Origin: Candidatus Accumulibacter sp. ACC003
Lineage (GTDB): Bacteria; Pseudomonadota; Gammaproteobacteria; Burkholderiales; Rhodocyclaceae
Direction: 5' to 3'
NCBI RefSeq assembly: GCF_907163085.1
Contig: NZ_CAJQTX010000006.1
Location: forward strand, 310,001 to 374,000
Length of the DNA: 64,000 nucleotides
Below, in pieces: positions 36,662 through 45,511 of the stretch. The position numbers and the translations under genes were made by a program. Positions within the stretch are counted from its first letter, which is position 1. Every line of letters starts with the position of its first letter. The notes under the pieces were generated by a model. The model was not told where the DNA came from and did no database searches. It saw only the letters and a list, made by a program, of their open reading frames with translations.

Positions 36662-37072
36662 ATGGCGCTGTCCGTGCTGGCTCTGCTCGGCACCACAGAC
36701 GTTGTTGCTGCCGATCTGAAGCAGGTTCTGATCGCGGCGATCGATGCGCCCGATGGTCGATCCGACGAGGAGCTGAGTGGGCGGATGGCGGAGTTCTTCA
36801 AGGGGCAGACGCGGTCGTTTTCGCCGGTGCGGGTTAAGGTCAGAACACTGAGGAAGTTTGCCGAGGCCGGTTGTGCTCGCCTGGAGGCCACGCTGATCCA
36901 GGACGAAGTGCCGACCAAGGATGGCAAGCGGATTCCATTTGCCGTTCGCTACGAGCTCAATCTGTGTCGTGACGGACAGCCGCCAAGTGAAGGGATCGAC
37001 CTTGACGCGGCGTCACGCGTGCTTTCGGGTGAGTCGCCGGCGGCAATGATGCGAGAATCGGGCCCTCAATAA
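36662..37072 (+). CDS. Exported hypothetical protein of the conjugative element, N-terminus likely lost
   Basis: From the ATG at 36662 the product has 136 residues: a hydrophobic stretch (MALSVLALLGTTDVVAA) like the core of a signal peptide, then a soluble domain (LKQVLIAAIDAPDGRSDEELSGRMAEFF ... LNLCRDG). Upstream in frame, KIRLKKLA codes for the missing positive N-region, but a stop follows and there is no start codon. The IS1634 insertion has therefore probably removed the true start by a few codons. Family not recognised. Position after traN suggests a transfer-region accessory protein. Confidence 0.55.
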   Translation: MALSVLALLGTTDVVAADLKQVLIAAIDAPDGRSDEELSGRMAEFFKGQTRSFSPVRVKVRTLRKFAEAGCARLEATLIQDEVPTKDGKRIPFAVRYELNLCRDGQPPSEGIDLDAASRVLSGESPAAMMRESGPQ

Positions 37073-37093
37073 CCACCAACAGGGAGTACCTTG

Positions 37094-37390
37094 ATGAACA
37101 AGTCCGAGCTGATTGAAGCGCTGGCGAGCAAAGCTGATCTGTCCAAAGTGGCCGCGGGCCGTGCCGTCGATGTCCTGCTTGAAGAAATCGTGGCAGCGGT
37201 CGCCAACGGCGATTCGGTGACACTGGTGGGCTTTGGCTCTTTCAAAGCGGCACCGCGCGCGGCTCGCGAAGGCAAGAACCCGAAAACCGGCGAGAAGCTC
37301 AACATCGCCGCCACGACGGTGCCCAAGTTTTCTGCGGGTGCCGTCTTCAAGCAAGCAGTGGCTGGCAAAGGCGAAGGCAACAACAGCTAG
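37094..37390 (+). CDS. HU-family DNA-binding protein
   Basis: The product has 98 residues and is clearly HU/IHF-like: MNKSELIEALASKADLSKVAAGRAVDVLLEEI, TLVGFGSFK, the arm region ARREGKNPKTGE-like (AREGKNPKTGEKLNI) and VPKFSAGAVFKQAV. HU proteins bend DNA non-specifically. Here the gene sits in the conjugative remnant near the AlpA gene, so it may be an element-borne copy that aids integration or transfer rather than the main chromosomal HU. A short AGGGAG lies ahead of the start. Length is normal. Confidence 0.9.
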   Translation: MNKSELIEALASKADLSKVAAGRAVDVLLEEIVAAVANGDSVTLVGFGSFKAAPRAAREGKNPKTGEKLNIAATTVPKFSAGAVFKQAVAGKGEGNNS

Positions 37391-37775
37391 ACGGTTCTGG
37401 TGGTGGCGCTGCCTGCACAACCTCGGTGGCGATGATCAAATTCTGTCGACGTCTTTGCCCAGGGAGTGAATGCCAGGCCAATTCAAACACCGGCCTGTCG
37501 TCGGTTTGTGGATCGGTTAGAGGCCGCTTGGTGCCGTCAGGAGAATGACACTCGCTGCGAGCAATCGGCACCGGCGCTCCTGCTTGATCGCCGCATCCCT
37601 CGTAGAGCAATTGCCCTCCACCATTCACCGCCAGCGTCCCGCGCCGTGCGAAATGCGCACGAAAAGTTCGCATTTCGGCACCGTGATTCTCTCGTCGCCG
37701 TACTAAAGTCGACTCATGAAATCGATTCCTGGCGCGGGTTAATCGGGTCTGTCCGACGGAACGTGAGGTGATGCT
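37391..37775. other. 385-bp gap between HU and alpA
   Basis: No gene is supported. It holds the third 29-bp dyad and a short leader-like frame of 8 codons starting at 37716, which precedes alpA. Confidence 0.4.
37649..37677. promoter_or_regulatory. 29-bp dyad, copy 3 (candidate operator)
   Basis: CGAAATGCG (37649-37657) and its inverse CGCATTTCG (37669-37677). An ATG follows 39 bases later, as at the copies near traF and traW. It lies 99 bases ahead of alpA, a likely regulator of the element. Confidence 0.5.
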
Positions 37776-37988
37776 ATGAATCAACGGTTGATACGTCTTC
37801 CCCAGGTCAAGGCCATGGTAGGGCTTGGCCGATCGTCGATTTACGACAAGATCAAGCGGGGCGAATTTCCAAAACAGATCAAGCTCGGGCGCTCGTCGGG
37901 ATGGGTCGAGGCTGAGGTGCAGACGTGGATCAGCGAGCAGATCCGGGCGAGTCGGTTCGGTCAGGTGGGCCCTTCGCCGAACTCGTGA
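37776..37988 (+). CDS. alpA: AlpA-family transcriptional regulator
   Basis: The product has 70 residues with the AlpA/MerR-like winged helix: LIRLPQVKAMVGLGRSSIYDKIKRGEFPKQIKLGRSSGWVEAEVQTWI. AlpA-type proteins activate integrase or transfer genes of prophages and integrative elements. It is the last gene of the conjugative remnant before the tRNA-Arg side. No integrase gene follows it here, so the attachment machinery has been lost or lies elsewhere. The start ATG has a weak GAGGTGAT site. Confidence 0.88.
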   Translation: MNQRLIRLPQVKAMVGLGRSSIYDKIKRGEFPKQIKLGRSSGWVEAEVQTWISEQIRASRFGQVGPSPNS

Positions 37989-38577
37989 ACGCCGCTCTAG
38001 AAGCAGCCATCTTCAATAATTCTCACTAATCTCATACGGCGCTGAGGGTGGGTAACTGTTTCGTGGCGTAGCGAACTTTCGGTAGTTCGTGGCCGTCCGC
38101 GCGTTGACGGGATCAAAGCCGGGCTCGCGCAATTCAGGCGCAATGCGCATATCCGTGTTGACTGCGCGGACGTGTCCCCCACGATCCTGGAACCCGTGTG
38201 CTGCCCCTTTCGGTCGAGCGGTCCGAACCGCTGAGTGCACAAGAGCTTGTCGGCGCACGCCGTCGCCTCAAACGGGCCTGCCAATGCCACCACTTCACGG
38301 CTTTACGTATGCCGTACCAGACGGGACTCGCTGGATCTATTGGCGACCGGGTTTGGTGGCTCTTGCTCTTGGGTGTGGCTGACGAATAGGGGATTCGTCC
38401 CGGGGGGGGGCCAAGCCTTGCTTCCGCGCGACACCCGTCATTACTCGTCACTTTGGGGCTGGGTGGAACAGATTCACTGCCGAGTGCTTATTCATGCGGA
38501 CGATTAGGTCAAGGTCCAAGCCTACTCATCTGTTGGGCACTTTGTTGGGCACATTTTCATGCAACCGCTTGCCAGAA
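37989..38577. other. 589-bp gap at the conjugative-element edge
   Basis: No gene is supported. Near the right end TGTTGGGCAC occurs twice, separated by two bases (38531-38552). The stretch is a candidate for the tail of a lost integrase region or for the attachment side of the element. Confidence 0.4.
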
Positions 38578-38610
38578 ACACTTAAGCCACCTTGGAGGTG
38601 GCTTAAGTGT
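38578..38610 (-). terminator. Strong 14-bp hairpin downstream of tRNA-Arg
   Basis: Arms 38578-38591 and 38597-38610 pair perfectly around a 5-base loop. Read on the minus strand it follows the tRNA by 10 bases and is followed by a short TTT. It probably ends the tRNA transcript. Confidence 0.65.
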
Positions 38611-38620
38611 TTGAATCTAT

Positions 38621-38697
38621 TGGTGCGCCCGGAGCGATTCGAACGCCCGACCCCTTGGTTCGTAGCCAAGTACTCTATCCAACTGAGCTACGGGCGC
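38621..38697 (-). tRNA. tRNA-Arg (anticodon ACG)
   Basis: On the minus strand the sequence folds as a cloverleaf: acceptor GCGCCCG/CGGGCGC, D-arm AGCTCAGTTGGATAGAGT, anticodon arm CTTGG-CTACGAA-CCAAG, T-arm with GTTCGAATC, and an encoded 3' CCA. The anticodon is ACG, read as ICG for arginine CGU, CGC and CGA codons. Its 3' end faces the conjugative-element remnant, the usual side for integration by a tyrosine integrase. This makes it the likely attachment gene. Confidence 0.95.
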
Positions 38698-38829
38698 CTT
38701 GCCTTGCTGAAGCGGCGAATTATACAGAGGCGATCGGCCGCGCTCAAGCACTATCTGGCCAATTTCTACCTCGGCTGCCGTTTCCCCTGCTGCACTGCGC
38801 GCTGGCTTTGCGACAGGTCGGAATGCGGC

Positions 38830-41490
38830 TTACTGATCCAGCGCTCGCCCGACGATCTCGCGCACGTCGGACGACAGGCCGTCGAGCGAACGCAGCTTTT
38901 CGAGGGCGAGTCTGGCGTGTTGCTGGCGGGCTTCGTCGAACTTGCGCCAGCGATCGAAGCGCCGCGTTAGACGCGCGGCGACCTGCGGGTTGAGGCGGTC
39001 GAGGCGAGCGATCTGCTCGGCGAGGAAGTGGTAGCCACTGCCGTCGGCGGCATGAAAACGGACGTGGTTGTTGCCGAAGGTGTTGAGCAGCGCGTAGACC
39101 TTGTTGGGGTTGCGCAGATCGAAGGCCGGGTGCTCGAGCAGGCCCTTGACCACCGCCAGCGTGTCGGGCAGACGGCTCGCCGCCTGGACCGACAGCCACT
39201 TGTCGACCACCAGCGCTTCGTCGTGCCAGCGCTCGTAGAAGCTGGCGAGCGCGCGAACGCGTTCGGGGCAGTCGTCCTGCGCCAGCGTCGCCAGCGCGGC
39301 GAACTGGTCGGTCATGTTGTCGCTGGCGGCGAACTGCGCCATCGCCAGGCGGCGCGTCTCGTCGCTGTCGAGTTCGCCGAGGTAGCCGAGGCAGACGTTG
39401 CGCAGCGCTCGCCGGCCGGCGTCGGCCGGTGTCGGCTGGTAGGGGCCGCTGGCGGCCAGCGACTGGTAGGTGTGCAGTAGCGGCGCGCGCAGTTGTTCGG
39501 CGAGAAAACGGCGCAGGCCGTTGCGCGCGGCGTGCAGCGCGTCGGGGTAGACCCGCGTCATGTGCTCGGCCAGCGTCGCTTCGCCAGGTAAGGTCAGCGC
39601 TTCGGCGGCGAAGGCGGGGTCGTCGTCGGCGTGCTCGAGTAGCCGCGCGACGGCGTCGATGATGCCTTGTGGCCAGAGCGCCTGGCGGCCGAGCGCCAGT
39701 TCGTCGGCGGTCGCCAGGAGCAGCCGGCTGGCCAGACGCTGGCCGGCCTCCCAGCGGTTGAAGGGGTCGCTGTCGTGCGCCAGCAGCTGCGTCAGTTCTT
39801 CGTCGCTGTACGCGAAGTCGAGAATCACCGGCGCCGAGAAGTTGCGCAACAGCGAGGCGACGGGAGCGTCTGAGAGGTCTTCGAAGACGAACTGCTGCTC
39901 GCGCTCGGTCAGGGAGACGACGCGCGTCGTGCAGCCACTGCCGGCGGCGCTGCCCTCGCCGGCGATCAGCAGCGGTAGGTCTTCGCCGTGCGCGCCGTTG
40001 AGGCCGATCGCCACCGGCATGTGGAACAGCGGCGAGTCGTCGCTGCTTGCTGTCGGCGCGGCGGATGGCAGCGACTGCGCCAGCGTCAGCGTGTAACGGC
40101 GGTGCTCGGCGTCGTAACTGCCGCTGGCGTGCAGGTGCGGCGTGCCGGCGTATGCGTACCAGCGCTTGAACTGTGTCAGGTCGACTCCGGAAGCGTCGGC
40201 CATCGCCGCGACGAAGTCGTCGCAGGTCACCGCCTGGCCGTCGTGACGTTCGAAGTAGAGGTCCATGCCGCGCCGGAACGCTTCCTGGCCGATCAGCGTC
40301 TGGATCATGCGCACGACTTCGGCGCCCTTTTCATAGACCGTGCTGGTGTAGAAGTTGTTGATCTCGATATACGAATCGGGGCGCACCGGGTGCGCCATCG
40401 GGCCGGCGTCCTCGGGGAACTGGGCGGCGCGCAGGGTGCGCACGTCGCGGATGCGGACGACCGCGCGGCTGTGCATGTCGGCGCCGAATTCCTGGTCGCG
40501 GAAGACCGTCAGGCCCTCTTTTAGCGACAGCTGGAACCAGTCGCGACAGGTGACGCGGTTGCCGGTCCAGTTGTGGAAGTATTCGTGGGCGACGACGCGG
40601 TCGATGTTCTGGTAGTCGCTGTCGGTGGCGGTGTCGGCGCGGGCGAGGACGTACTTGGTGTTGAAGACGTTCAACCCCTTGTTTTCCATGGCGCCCATAT
40701 TGAAGTCGCCGACGGCGACGATCATGTAGTGATCGAGATCGCATTCGAGTCCGAAGACTTCTTCGTCCCAGCGCATCGCGCGCTTGAGCGCGTCCATGGC
40801 GTGCGCGCACTGGTCGAGCTTGCCGGCTTCGACGAACACCGCCAGTTCGACTGTGCGGCCGCTGCAGGTGGTGAATTGGTCGCGCAGCACGTCGAGGCGG
40901 GCGGCGACCACGGCAAACAGGTAGCAGGGCTTGGCGAAGGGATCGTCCCAGCGCGCCCAGTGGCGGCCGTCGCCCTCGTCGCCGCTGCCGGCGGGGTTGC
41001 CGTTGCCGAGCAGCACCGGCAGGCTGGCCTTGTCGGCGTGCAGCGTGACGCGGTAGCGCGACATGATGTCCGGGCGATCGGGGAACCAGGTGATGCGCCG
41101 GAAACCCTGCGCTTCGCATTGCGTGAAATAGCCGTCTTTCGAGCGAAAGAGCCCCGACAGGCTGCTGTTGTGGTCGGCGTCGATGCGCACCTGCGTGCGC
41201 AGTGTCAGCGCGTCTGGCGCGTTGGCGATGCGCAGCAGCGACTCACTGCATCTGTAGTCGTCCTTGCTCAGTGGCTTTCCGTCGATCGCCACGGCGATCG
41301 TTTCGAGCCCCTGACCGTCGAGTTGCAGGTCGGCGCCGGGCGCTACTGCCGGATTGCGGCGTAGGCGCAGCTGGCTGTCGACCAGCACTTCGCCGGCGTT
41401 GAAATGCACGTCGAGTTCGACGTCGTCGACCAAAAATGGCGGCGGCGTGTAGTCGTGGCGATGGATTCTCTGTGGCGTTTCGGTTGTCAT
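38830..41490 (-). CDS. pepN: Aminopeptidase N (M1 family)
   Basis: The product has 886 residues. The exopeptidase motif GAMENKGLNVF is followed by the zinc site VAHEYFHNWTGNRVTCRDWFQLSLKEGLT (HExxH with the downstream Glu). The N-terminal beta domain and the C-terminal helical repeats match bacterial PepN. The enzyme removes N-terminal residues from peptides in the cytoplasm. I chose the start MTTETPQRIHRHDYTPPPFL, since family members begin just before the DY.PP motif; an ATG 51 bases upstream is also open. It is the last gene of the minus-strand block that begins with dapC. Intact. Confidence 0.93.
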   Translation of the reverse strand: MTTETPQRIHRHDYTPPPFLVDDVELDVHFNAGEVLVDSQLRLRRNPAVAPGADLQLDGQGLETIAVAIDGKPLSKDDYRCSESLLRIANAPDALTLRTQVRIDADHNSSLSGLFRSKDGYFTQCEAQGFRRITWFPDRPDIMSRYRVTLHADKASLPVLLGNGNPAGSGDEGDGRHWARWDDPFAKPCYLFAVVAARLDVLRDQFTTCSGRTVELAVFVEAGKLDQCAHAMDALKRAMRWDEEVFGLECDLDHYMIVAVGDFNMGAMENKGLNVFNTKYVLARADTATDSDYQNIDRVVAHEYFHNWTGNRVTCRDWFQLSLKEGLTVFRDQEFGADMHSRAVVRIRDVRTLRAAQFPEDAGPMAHPVRPDSYIEINNFYTSTVYEKGAEVVRMIQTLIGQEAFRRGMDLYFERHDGQAVTCDDFVAAMADASGVDLTQFKRWYAYAGTPHLHASGSYDAEHRRYTLTLAQSLPSAAPTASSDDSPLFHMPVAIGLNGAHGEDLPLLIAGEGSAAGSGCTTRVVSLTEREQQFVFEDLSDAPVASLLRNFSAPVILDFAYSDEELTQLLAHDSDPFNRWEAGQRLASRLLLATADELALGRQALWPQGIIDAVARLLEHADDDPAFAAEALTLPGEATLAEHMTRVYPDALHAARNGLRRFLAEQLRAPLLHTYQSLAASGPYQPTPADAGRRALRNVCLGYLGELDSDETRRLAMAQFAASDNMTDQFAALATLAQDDCPERVRALASFYERWHDEALVVDKWLSVQAASRLPDTLAVVKGLLEHPAFDLRNPNKVYALLNTFGNNHVRFHAADGSGYHFLAEQIARLDRLNPQVAARLTRRFDRWRKFDEARQQHARLALEKLRSLDGLSSDVREIVGRALDQ

Positions 41491-41557
41491 CGGTGGGTCC
41501 ATGTGGTTCTGCCGCTGCGCGCTTGCGCCCGCCTTCGCCATTCACCGCCTTCGGTGT

Positions 41558-42229
41558 TCAGCGCTTGCTCAGCAAGCCGGCGCGTTGCAGTTGCTCGGCA
41601 ATGCCGTCAGCGAGTTTCCGGTAGCCGTCGGCGTTGGGGTGTATGGGGTCGGCTTTCAGCGCCGGGTCGGACAGCGTCTCGGCGAGCACGCCGGCGACCA
41701 GCGGCAGCTTTTCTTCTTTGGCCAGCTCGGCGTAGATCGGCGAATCGGGCAGGCGGCCGGTGGCCGCGCCGAGCAGCGAGAACTTCGGTACGGCGACCAG
41801 GACGACCTGCGCTCCCGACGCTCGGATCGACGCGACGATGGCGCGCAGGTCTTCCTTGACCGCCGCTTCGGGGCGTCGTCGCAGGAAGTCGTTGCCACCC
41901 ATTTCGACGATCACCAGCGCCGGCCGGGCCTCGGCGATCGCCGCGTCGATGCGGCCGCGCGCTGTCGCGGCGGTCTCGCCGGGAATGCCGGCGTTATGCA
42001 CCTGCCAGCCGCTGCGCGCCGCCAGGTGACGGGGATAGTCGTCGCCGACAGCGGCACCGGTGCCGAAGGTGATGCTGTCGCCAAAGGCCAGGACGCGGCT
42101 GCCCGCCGGTAGCGGCGCCAGCGGTATCGACTGGCTGCAGCCGAGCAGCGCCAGCACGGCGAAGCTCAGCAGCAGGCGCCGCCAGGTGGCCAGCACGCCG
42201 TCGCGCAGCGCTTGCTGGCAGCGGCTCAC
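41558..42229 (-). CDS. SGNH-fold esterase/lysophospholipase, lipoprotein
   Basis: The product has 223 residues. A signal sequence with lipobox (LLLSFAVLALLGCS) is followed by the SGNH blocks: LAFGDSITFGTGA (Ser), AGIPGETAATARGRID (Gly), EMGGNDFLRR (Asn) and DPIHPNADGYRKLAD (Asp and His). It resembles TesA-type thioesterase/lysophospholipase but is lipid-anchored. The GTG start at 42229 overlaps the prmB stop; a second GTG 30 bases later would also give a good signal peptide. It acts in the envelope, probably on phospholipids or acyl esters; the substrate is not known. Confidence 0.85.
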   Translation of the reverse strand: MSRCQQALRDGVLATWRRLLLSFAVLALLGCSQSIPLAPLPAGSRVLAFGDSITFGTGAAVGDDYPRHLAARSGWQVHNAGIPGETAATARGRIDAAIAEARPALVIVEMGGNDFLRRRPEAAVKEDLRAIVASIRASGAQVVLVAVPKFSLLGAATGRLPDSPIYAELAKEEKLPLVAGVLAETLSDPALKADPIHPNADGYRKLADGIAEQLQRAGLLSKR

Positions 42230-43119
42230 GGCAAGTCGTCGCGATGCAACAGGAAGACGTACTGATCGCCGGCGCAGGTATCCAGCCAGGTGAACGGCGT
42301 CTCCGGGAAAGCCGCCTCGAGGAGTTCGCGGTTGTGGCCGATCTCGACGACCAGCAGCCCGCCGGGTCTGAGCTGCGTGCGCGCGGCGGCGAGGATGGCG
42401 CGCGTCAGATCGAGTCCGTCTTCGCCGCTGGCCAGCGCCAGTGCGGGTTCGCAGCGATACTCGGCGGGCAGGCTGGCCATCGACTCGGCCTTGACGTAGG
42501 GCGGATTGCTGACGATCAGGTCGTAGCGCCGGCTCCTGACGCCGGCAAAAAGATCGCCTTCGACCAGGCGAATGCGCTCGCCGAGTTCGTAATCGGCGAC
42601 GTTGCGGCTGGCGACGGCGAGCGCGTCGGGCGAGATATCGACGGCGTCCACGCTGGCCTGCGGGAAAGCGTGGGCGGCGAAGATCGCCAGGCAGCCCGAG
42701 CCGGTGCACAGGTCGAGAACGGTGGCCACCCGCTCCGGGTCTTCGATCCACGGTGCGAGTTGTTCTTGCAGCAGTTCGGCGATGAACGAGCGCGGCACGA
42801 TGACGCGCTGATCGACGTAGAAGTGATAGCCGGCGAGCCAGGCCTCGTTGCTCAGGTAGGCGACCGGCAGGCGCTCGCTGATTCGTCGCTCGACGGCCTG
42901 CAGGACGAGCCGGCGTTCATCGCTGGTCAGGCGCGCGTCGAGAAAAGGTTCGAGGCGATCGAGCGGCAGGTGCAGGCTGTGCAGCAGCAGGTACGCGGCT
43001 TCGTCCCAGGCGTTGTCGGCGCCGTGCCCGAAGAAAAGGCCGGCCTCGTTGTAGCGGCTGACGGCAAAGCGCAGCACGTCGCGCAGCGTCAGCAGTTCGC
43101 TTTGTGCCTGCTCAAACAT
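42226..43119 (-). CDS. prmB: Ribosomal protein uL3 glutamine methyltransferase
   Basis: The product has 297 residues. The N-terminal helical domain ([22 protein letters not shown]) and catalytic domain with [14 protein letters not shown] (SAM binding) and IVSNPPYV (NPPY, binding the target glutamine) define PrmB, which methylates a glutamine of ribosomal protein L3. The start at 43119 (MFEQAQSEL) was chosen over an ATG 78 bases upstream because it matches the family length. It overlaps the dapE end by 8 bases, and its own stop overlaps the next start. Intact. Confidence 0.93.
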   Translation of the reverse strand: MFEQAQSELLTLRDVLRFAVSRYNEAGLFFGHGADNAWDEAAYLLLHSLHLPLDRLEPFLDARLTSDERRLVLQAVERRISERLPVAYLSNEAWLAGYHFYVDQRVIVPRSFIAELLQEQLAPWIEDPERVATVLDLCTGSGCLAIFAAHAFPQASVDAVDISPDALAVASRNVADYELGERIRLVEGDLFAGVRSRRYDLIVSNPPYVKAESMASLPAEYRCEPALALASGEDGLDLTRAILAAARTQLRPGGLLVVEIGHNRELLEAAFPETPFTWLDTCAGDQYVFLLHRDDLP

Positions 43120-44200
43120 GGCGCGGCAGCAGCTGTTCGAGAATGCCGCGGTAGATGGCGGCGAGTCGGGGCAGGGCGGCGATTTCAACACATTCATTGA
43201 CCTTGTGGATGCTGGCGTTGACCGGACCGATCTCGATCACCTGCGGGCAGATTTCGGCGATGAAGCGTCCGTCCGAGGTGCCGCCGCTGGTTGACAGCTC
43301 GGCTTCGACGCCGGTTTCGACGCGGATCGCGTGCAGCGCCGCGTCGATCAGCGCGCCACGGCCGGTGAGGAAAGGTTTGGCGCCGAGCGTCCAGGCGATG
43401 TCATACGACAGCCCGTGCCGGTCGAGCAGCGCGCAGGTTCGCGCCTGCAGGTCGGCGGGGCTGCTGGCGGTCGCGAAACGGAAGTTGAAGTCGATGTCGA
43501 CGCGGCCGGGGATGACGTTGTTGGCGCCGGTGCCGGCGTGCATGTTCGAGACCTGCCAGGTGGTCGGCGGGAAGAATTCGTTGCCCTGGTCCCAGATCGT
43601 CTGCGCCAGTTCGGCAATCGCCGGCGCCACCAGATGGATCGGGTTCTTCGCCAGCTGTGGGTAGGCGATGTGGCCCTGCACGCCCTTGACGGTCAGCTTC
43701 GCCGACAGCGAACCGCGGCGGCCATTCTTGATCGTGTCGCCGAGCGTGTTTACCGCCGTCGGTTCGCCGACGATGCAGTAATCGATCAACTCGCCGCGCT
43801 GGCGTAGCGCCTCGGTGACGACGACCGTGCCGTCGATGGCGTCGCCTTCCTCGTCGGAAGTGAGCAGCAAGGCCAGCGTACCGCCGTGTTCGGGTGCGCT
43901 CGCGAGGAAGTCCTCGGCGGCGACGACAAAAGCCGCCAGCGAGCCCTTCATGTCGGCGGCGCCGCGGCCGTAGAGCAGGCCATCGCGCCGTTGCGGCGTG
44001 AACGGGTCGCTGTGCCATTCGCTCGCTGGGCCGCTGGGAACGACGTCGGTGTGGCCGGCCAGGCACAGCAGCGGGCTGCCGTGGCCGTGCCGCGCCCAGA
44101 GGTTGCTGACGCCGCCGCGGTCGAGAAATTCGCAGTCGAAGCCGATCGCTCGCAGGCGCGCGGCGATCAGCGGCAGGCAACCGGCGTCTTGCGGAGTCAC
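43112..44200 (-). CDS. dapE: Succinyl-diaminopimelate desuccinylase
   Basis: An M20-family zinc peptidase: [12 protein letters not shown] (first metal His, Asp), [11 protein letters not shown] (bridging Asp), TSDEEGDA (Glu pair) and the C-terminal ASIHKVNE. It converts N-succinyl-LL-diaminopimelate to LL-diaminopimelate in lysine and cell-wall synthesis, one step after DapC. Start is a problem: conserved residues ([13 protein letters not shown]) extend 5' of the GTG at 44200, but no ATG, GTG or TTG lies in frame between there and the upstream stop. An ACG at 44254 sits where the family start is expected. Either initiation uses a rare codon or there is a recent base change. Full family length would be about 380 residues. 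Confidence 0.92.
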   Translation of the reverse strand: MTPQDAGCLPLIAARLRAIGFDCEFLDRGGVSNLWARHGHGSPLLCLAGHTDVVPSGPASEWHSDPFTPQRRDGLLYGRGAADMKGSLAAFVVAAEDFLASAPEHGGTLALLLTSDEEGDAIDGTVVVTEALRQRGELIDYCIVGEPTAVNTLGDTIKNGRRGSLSAKLTVKGVQGHIAYPQLAKNPIHLVAPAIAELAQTIWDQGNEFFPPTTWQVSNMHAGTGANNVIPGRVDIDFNFRFATASSPADLQARTCALLDRHGLSYDIAWTLGAKPFLTGRGALIDAALHAIRVETGVEAELSTSGGTSDGRFIAEICPQVIEIGPVNASIHKVNECVEIAALPRLAAIYRGILEQLLPRHV

Positions 44201-44264
44201 CGAGCGGCAGGCAATGAGCTGCTCGGCGAGCTCGACGGTCGCCTCGGAAGTCGTTGCCGGCTGG

Positions 44265-45485
44265 CTACTTGTTGGCGCGTTCGTCGTATTCGTCCTCGGC
44301 GTCGTCGTTCATGCTGATCGTGAACTCCTTGAACGAGGCGCTGCTGGGGTCGGTCATCGACAGTTCGTACGACTTGTCGCTACGCTTGTCATCGCCCCGT
44401 GGCGGATCGACGTGGTCGCTGTTATTGATCAGCCACGACAGGTTGGTCGGTGAGTCGGCGTTGCGCAGCGCTTCTTCGAGGGTAATCAAGCCGCCGCGGT
44501 AGAGGCGGAAAAGATCCTGCTCGAAGGTCTGCGAACCGGGCGCCAGGCTTTGTTCCATCGCTTCCTTGAGCGCCGGGATGTCGCCGCGCTCGACCAGCTC
44601 CTGCACGTGATAGCTGTTCAGCAGGACTTCGACCGCTGGCGCCAGCTTGCCGCCTTCCTTCATCTTGACCAGTCGCTGCGAAACGATCGCCTTCAGGCTC
44701 ACCGCCAGGTCCATGTACAGTGCGCTGCGGCTTTCCAGCGGAAAGAAGTTGATGATCCGGTTGAGCGCGTGATAGCTGTTGTTGGCGTGCAGGGTGCCGA
44801 GGCACAGGTGGCCGGTCTGCGCGTAGGCAATCGCCGCCTGCATCGTTTCCTTGTCACGGATTTCGCCGATCAGGATGCAGTCGGGTGCCTGCCGCATGGC
44901 GCTCTTCAGGGCGTTGTTCCAGCCGAGCGTGTCCATGCCGATTTCGCGCTGGTTTACGATCGACTTCTTGTGCTTGAACAGGTACTCGATCGGATCCTCG
45001 ATGGTCAGGATGTGGCCCGCCGTGTGGATATTGCGATGATCGAGCATCGAGGCGATGGTCGTTGACTTCCCGGAGCCCGTCGAGCCGACGATCAGGATCA
45101 GGCCTCGCCTTTCCATGACCAGGTCGGCGAGCGTCGCCGGCAGCATCAGGGTTTCGAGCGCCGGGATATTGCCGAGGATGTAGCGCACGACAACCGCGAT
45201 CGATCCGCGCTGCCGGAAGATGTTGATCCGGAAGTTGCCGAGCTTGGGGACGCCGACCGAGAGGTTCATCTCCTTGGTCGCTTCGAAGGTCTGCGCCTGC
45301 TCGGGAGTCATCAGCTCGTGGGCGATCTTGTCGGTCATCGCCGGTTCCATGATCTGCTGATTGACCGGTACGGTGACGCCCTGGATCTTGATGTGGATCG
45401 GCACGCCGGCGGAAATGAAGAGGTCCGAGGCTTGCCGGTCGGCCATCACCTGAAACAGCTTGTCGAGGATCATCGGTTTTTCCAC
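44265..45485 (-). CDS. pilU: Type IV pilus retraction ATPase PilU
   Basis: The product has 406 residues. A PilT/PilU-type N-domain ([20 protein letters not shown]) precedes the ATPase core with Walker A GSTGSGKS, an Asp box ([10 protein letters not shown]), Walker B with [13 protein letters not shown], and a His box ([15 protein letters not shown]). The extended acidic C-terminus and length above 380 fit PilU rather than PilT. It powers pilus retraction with PilT at the inner membrane. It lies between dapD and dapE, an order shared by several betaproteobacteria. Starting at MILDKLF (45473) is also possible. Confidence 0.9.
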   Translation of the reverse strand: MEKPMILDKLFQVMADRQASDLFISAGVPIHIKIQGVTVPVNQQIMEPAMTDKIAHELMTPEQAQTFEATKEMNLSVGVPKLGNFRINIFRQRGSIAVVVRYILGNIPALETLMLPATLADLVMERRGLILIVGSTGSGKSTTIASMLDHRNIHTAGHILTIEDPIEYLFKHKKSIVNQREIGMDTLGWNNALKSAMRQAPDCILIGEIRDKETMQAAIAYAQTGHLCLGTLHANNSYHALNRIINFFPLESRSALYMDLAVSLKAIVSQRLVKMKEGGKLAPAVEVLLNSYHVQELVERGDIPALKEAMEQSLAPGSQTFEQDLFRLYRGGLITLEEALRNADSPTNLSWLINNSDHVDPPRGDDKRSDKSYELSMTDPSSASFKEFTISMNDDAEDEYDERANK

Positions 45486-45511
45486 CGCGTCAAGAGCCGA
45501 TCAGCAAGCGA

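Noticed and set aside
37466-37771. 101-codon frame between HU and alpA
   Set aside because: No ribosome binding site or motif, and it overlaps the 29-bp dyad.
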